A program made the position numbers and the translations under genes. Source: an uncultured Oscillospiraceae bacterium (GTDB taxonomy: Bacteria; Bacillota; Clostridia; Oscillospirales; Oscillospiraceae). From it: a DNA stretch of 64,000 nucleotides. Numbering within the stretch: position 1 is the first letter of the stretch; every line of letters begins with the position of its first letter. The notes below the pieces were generated by a model, which ran no database searches, had not been told where the DNA came from, and saw only the letters and a program-made list of their open reading frames with translations. Below are positions 61,694-64,000 of this stretch, piece after piece. The stretch is taken from NCBI GenBank assembly GCA_944386055.1, contig CALWZP010000007.1:39832-103831 (forward strand). The letters are read 5' to 3'.

Positions 61694-62226
61694 GCGCGAT
61701 CAGAGAGGACGGGGCGCCCTTCGTGGGCTATGACTACAAGGAGATCCCCGTGGATGGGGAGAGCGCGGCGTTCCGGCTGGACTGCTACCAGAATTTCGGG
61801 TGGGAGGTTGACGACCGCGTTTCAGAGTCCGCCCGCCGCAAAAAGGGGAAACTGGTGCTCCGGCGGGACCGGAAGATCGTCAACAAGATGGAGCTGACCC
61901 GGCTTCAGCGCCATTTCGAGGCGTGCATCCACGAGCTGGAGGAGCTGGAGCACTCCAGAACCTCGGGCGCGACCATCTGTGCCATCCTGGTGGGGCTGGT
62001 GGGAACCGGCTTTTTGGCGGGAGCCACCTTTGCCGCGACCCACCAGCCGCCGATGATCGTCTTGACCATCCTGCTGGCCATTCCAGGCTTTTTGGGCTGG
62101 ATTCTCCCCTATTTTCTCTATCGCGCCATGGTGCGCCGCCGGGCGAGGGTGGTGGACGAGCTGATGGAGAAAAAATATGATGAGATCTGTGAGATCTGCG
62201 AGAAGGGACATCAGCTGCTCCTTTGA
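61690..62226 (+). CDS. Unrecognised membrane protein coupled to the kinase
   Basis: A 178-residue protein with a basic cytoplasmic N-terminal domain of about 95 residues (FRLDCYQNFGWEVDDRV ... KGKLVLRRDRKIVNK), two membrane helices (ATICAILVGLVGTGFLAGATF and MIVLTILLAIPGFLGWILPYFLY) and a helical tail. It overlaps the kinase by ATGA. A perfect 19-bp terminator follows. The fixed stoichiometry with the kinase suggests an accessory regulator or stress-response output. No family is recognised with confidence. Confidence 0.8.
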   Translation: MSAIREDGAPFVGYDYKEIPVDGESAAFRLDCYQNFGWEVDDRVSESARRKKGKLVLRRDRKIVNKMELTRLQRHFEACIHELEELEHSRTSGATICAILVGLVGTGFLAGATFAATHQPPMIVLTILLAIPGFLGWILPYFLYRAMVRRRARVVDELMEKKYDEICEICEKGHQLLL

Positions 62227-62244
62227 AGGAGCGGCCAACACAGG

Positions 62245-62287
62245 CAACGGGCGGCGCGCCGGTAGAAAACCGGCGCGCCGCCCGTTG
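62245..62287. terminator. Bidirectional terminator
   Basis: Perfect 19-bp stem (62245-62263 with 62269-62287), five-base loop, between the convergent two-component operon and the HxlR gene. Confidence 0.75.
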
Positions 62288-62301
62288 TCTGGTGTCTGTG
62301 C

Positions 62302-62634
62302 TTATGCTCCGCTTTGTGCCTTGTAGGCCTCGCCCCAGTTCCACATGGCATCCAGAATGGGCTTCAGGCTTCGGCCCAGCTCCGTCAGGGTGTATTCCAC
62401 CCGGGGCGGCACCTCAGGATAGACGGTGCGGGTGAGCAGCCCGCTCTCCTCCATCTGGCGAAGCTGGGCGGTGAGCACCTTCTGGCTTACATTCCCGATG
62501 GACTTTTTCAGTTCTCCGAACCGCTTTGTCCCCGGCATCAGATCCCGGAGGATGAGCACTTTCCATTTGTCGCTGATGAGGGTCAGGGTGGTCTCCACCG
62601 GACAGGCGGGGAGCTCTTTTGACGCGGTTGCCAT
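62302..62634 (-). CDS. HxlR-family transcriptional regulator
   Basis: A 110-residue winged-helix regulator of the HxlR (MarR/DUF24) family, the usual size. Signatures are CPVETTLTLISDKWKVLILRDLMPGTKRFGELKKSIGNVSQKVLTAQLRQMEESGL and YPEVPPRVEYTLTELG. A Cys at residue 11 (PACPVE) occupies the position of the redox-sensing Cys of YodB and HypR, so it may sense quinones, aldehydes or disulfide stress. GGAGG lies nine bases before ATG 62634. It is divergent from the LysM-SnoaL gene, which is its probable target. Confidence 0.93.
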   Translation of the reverse strand: MATASKELPACPVETTLTLISDKWKVLILRDLMPGTKRFGELKKSIGNVSQKVLTAQLRQMEESGLLTRTVYPEVPPRVEYTLTELGRSLKPILDAMWNWGEAYKAQSGA

Positions 62635-62681
62635 ATCAGTTTCCCTCCGATCTTTGGTTTCTGTTTCGGATGTATATCCCA

Positions 62682-62711
62682 ATTTTACCGTAGCACGCAG
62701 CACGGTGTCAA
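62682..62711 (-). promoter_or_regulatory. hxlR promoter
   Basis: Minus-strand TTGACA (62711-62706) and TAAAAT (62687-62682) with an 18-base spacer. Confidence 0.7.
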
Positions 62712-62790
62712 CCGCCGCGAAAAAAATCAAAAATTTTTTCAGGCAGGGAGGCGTCCGCAAAGGCCTGGGATATCGCAAAGGTATCCTCCA

Positions 62791-62872
62791 GGTAACCGGA
62801 CAAATGTTACCGAAAAGTGCCTATACCACGAAAAAGTGCGTACTTTTCAAGAGACTTTGCGGGGAGTATGAT
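62791..62872 (+). promoter_or_regulatory. Operator-promoter of the LysM-SnoaL gene (copy 1 of shared block)
   Basis: GGTAAC/GTTACC (62791-62811, nine-base spacer) is followed by the 33-base block 62821-62853, including GTGCGTACTTTTCAAGA (62836-62852). TTTTCA (62844-62849) and TATGAT (62867-62872) are 17 bases apart, so the block overlaps the -35. The same block recurs at 63558-63590. Confidence 0.65.
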
Positions 62873-62928
62873 GCAGGCACAGAGACGGGGAAACCCCGTC
62901 GGCAAAACCCAAAAAGGAGAGGTACATA

Positions 62929-63531
62929 ATGAAGTACGCAAAGAAGATCGGAGCGCTGTCCCTGGCGGCGGCCCTGTCGATGTCCCTGGCGGTCCCCGCT
63001 GCGGCCGCCGACTACACGGTACAGAAGGGGGACTCCCTTTGGAAGATCGCCAAGGATCAGCTGGGCAGCGGCGCCCGGTGGAACGAGATCTATGAGGCCA
63101 ACCGGGATGTTGTCCGCGATCCCAACCTGATCTATGTGGGGCAGACCCTGAGCATCCCCACAGAGCAGGAGAACACCGGAGCTCAGGAGACCACCGAGGA
63201 GGAGACCACCATGACCAACACCGAAAAAGCCCTTTCCCTCATCCAGACCTTCGCCACCGGCGACACGGACACCGCCGCCGGGCTGGACGGGCTGAACGCC
63301 GCCCTGGCCGCCTATGCCGAGCAGGGGATCGACATGGTCTATACGGAGATGCACCTTCTGCTGGGGGAGGGCAATTTTGTCCTGGCCGCCAGCGAGGGCA
63401 CCCTGGGCGGCGTCCCCGTGACCTACTACGACCTGTTCCGGGTGGAGGACGGCAAGATCGCCGAGCACTGGGATGTGATCGAGAATCTGGCCGACGCGTC
63501 CACCTGGCAGAACGACAACGGAAAGTTCTGA
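62929..63531 (+). CDS. Secreted LysM protein with SnoaL-like domain
   Basis: A 200-residue exported protein. The signal peptide ends in VPAAAA near residue 26; a single LysM module ([50 protein letters not shown]) should bind peptidoglycan. A Glu/Thr linker leads to a SnoaL/NTF2-like domain ([18 protein letters not shown] ... [23 protein letters not shown]). That domain is shorter than usual: the stretch that in relatives carries the Y-x-Q-H-N segment is missing after GDTDTAA, suggesting an internal in-frame deletion or a divergent form. AGGAGAGG precedes ATG 62929. Confidence 0.85.
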   Translation: MKYAKKIGALSLAAALSMSLAVPAAAADYTVQKGDSLWKIAKDQLGSGARWNEIYEANRDVVRDPNLIYVGQTLSIPTEQENTGAQETTEEETTMTNTEKALSLIQTFATGDTDTAAGLDGLNAALAAYAEQGIDMVYTEMHLLLGEGNFVLAASEGTLGGVPVTYYDLFRVEDGKIAEHWDVIENLADASTWQNDNGKF

Positions 63532-63542
63532 CGCGGCCCATC

Positions 63543-63609
63543 GTTACCAAACGGTAACTATGCCACAATATTGTGCGTACTTTTCAAGAACTGCCTGAGG
63601 CGTTACAAT
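63543..63609 (+). promoter_or_regulatory. Operator-promoter of the oxidase-like gene (copy 2 of shared block)
   Basis: GTTACC/GGTAAC (63543-63558, four-base spacer), then the 33-base block 63558-63590 with GTGCGTACTTTTCAAGA at 63573-63589. TTTTCA (63581-63586) and TACAAT (63604-63609) are 17 bases apart. Confidence 0.65.
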
Positions 63610-63665
63610 CAGAGCATCAAGAAGAAAGTCACACAGACAAAACATCATTTCGGAGGTAAAAAGCC

Positions 63666-64000
63666 ATGAACGAAGTCGTGAAATTCCTGAACGAGAACCC
63701 CGTGCAGTATCTGGCCACCGTGGGCCGGGACGGGAAGGCCAAGTGCCGCCCCTTCATGTTCGCCGGCGAGCGGGACGGGAAGCTGTGGTTCTGCACCAAC
63801 AACACCAAGGAGGTCTACAAGGATATGCAGGCCAACCCCAACATCGAGGTCTCCGTGTCCAGCCCCACCTACGCCTGGATTCGCCTCCATGGCAAGGCGG
63901 TGTTTGAGAACAACATGGCGGTGAAGGAGATGTGCATCCAGAACCCCATCGTGAAGAGCCAGTACCAGACCGCCGACAACCCCATCTTCGAGGTGTTCTA
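63666..64000 (+). CDS. Pyridoxamine 5'-phosphate oxidase-like flavoprotein, 3' end outside window
   Basis: The first 111 residues of a small FMN-binding split-barrel protein: NEVVKFLNENPVQYLATVGRDGKAKCRPF, LWFCTNNTKEVYKDMQANPNIEVSV and the start of the following helix match the pyridoxamine-oxidase-like family, whose small members reduce quinones, nitro compounds or unknown substrates with FMN or F420. No stop occurs before base 64000. GGAGG lies nine bases before ATG 63666. It shares its promoter block with the LysM-SnoaL gene, so an HxlR-controlled stress response is likely. Confidence 0.9.
   Translation, partial: MNEVVKFLNENPVQYLATVGRDGKAKCRPFMFAGERDGKLWFCTNNTKEVYKDMQANPNIEVSVSSPTYAWIRLHGKAVFENNMAVKEMCIQNPIVKSQYQTADNPIFEVF

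Overview
The window is GC-rich DNA from a low-oxygen, spore-forming member of the Firmicutes, most likely a gut Oscillospirales (Flavonifractor / Pseudoflavonifractor / Lawsonibacter type). The case rests on an alpha/beta small acid-soluble spore protein (58.5 kb), a glycyl radical enzyme with its oxygen-sensitive activase, pyruvate phosphate dikinase, a tryptophan T-box leader, a TatD-linked radical SAM protein and a telA/xpaC operon. The genus assignment is inference. No rRNA, tRNA, CRISPR array, integrase or transposase was recognised.

Layout. 1-3.6 kb: plus-strand orphan genes (5'-truncated unknown, GNAT acetyltransferase, Sel1-repeat protein, small unknown). 3.6-10.5 kb: a minus-strand block that looks like one end of an integrative conjugative element: DnaB-like RecA-fold ATPase, possible replication partner, a hairpin-rich non-coding stretch, a 453-aa unknown, a ClpP-fold protease and a soluble VirD4/TraG-like coupling ATPase. 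10.6-17.5 kb: complete trpEGDCFBA operon under a Trp-specific T-box, divergent from a UvrA paralogue (17.6-20.1 kb). 20.2-32.7 kb: an anaerobic catabolic island with activase, two overlapping LysR genes, Fe-alcohol dehydrogenase, OFA-type MFS transporter, amidohydrolase and aldo/keto reductase, then divergently a glycyl radical enzyme, a VOC protein and a glycerol-dehydrogenase-like enzyme. 32.7-40 kb: WG-repeat and PstS-like lipoproteins, a zinc-ribbon-like membrane protein, radical SAM/TatD pair, TraB/GumN protein, XRE regulator. 40.1-41.5 kb: a head-to-head pair of truncated genes (methyltransferase, MFS). 41.7-44.4 kb: a TetM/EF-G-like GTPase fused to a YacP/Rae1-like NYN nuclease. 44.5-58.2 kb: lipoprotein, ppdK, recR, rpe, ilvA, an xpaC-telA-TPM operon and a polar amino-acid ABC transporter. 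58.5-64 kb: SASP, a membrane protein with a two-component system, HxlR regulator, LysM-SnoaL protein and a pyridoxamine-oxidase-like gene cut by the window end.

How the parts work together. The trp genes overlap by ATGA stop/start junctions, so they should be translated as a coupled series whose transcription is gated by uncharged tRNA-Trp. The island at 20-33 kb has all parts expected for import, radical-based C-C/C-O/C-N/C-S cleavage and carbonyl reduction of an unknown substrate. The HxlR regulator probably controls two flanking genes through a shared promoter block of 33 bases.

The broadest signal is compositional. Reading the whole window I could not find the tetranucleotide ACGT once, although about 200 or more would be expected by chance. 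Asp, Asn, His and Tyr codons switch from their usual C-ending form to the T-ending form before valine. This suggests a long-acting ACGT-specific restriction, methylation or mutation process in this lineage.
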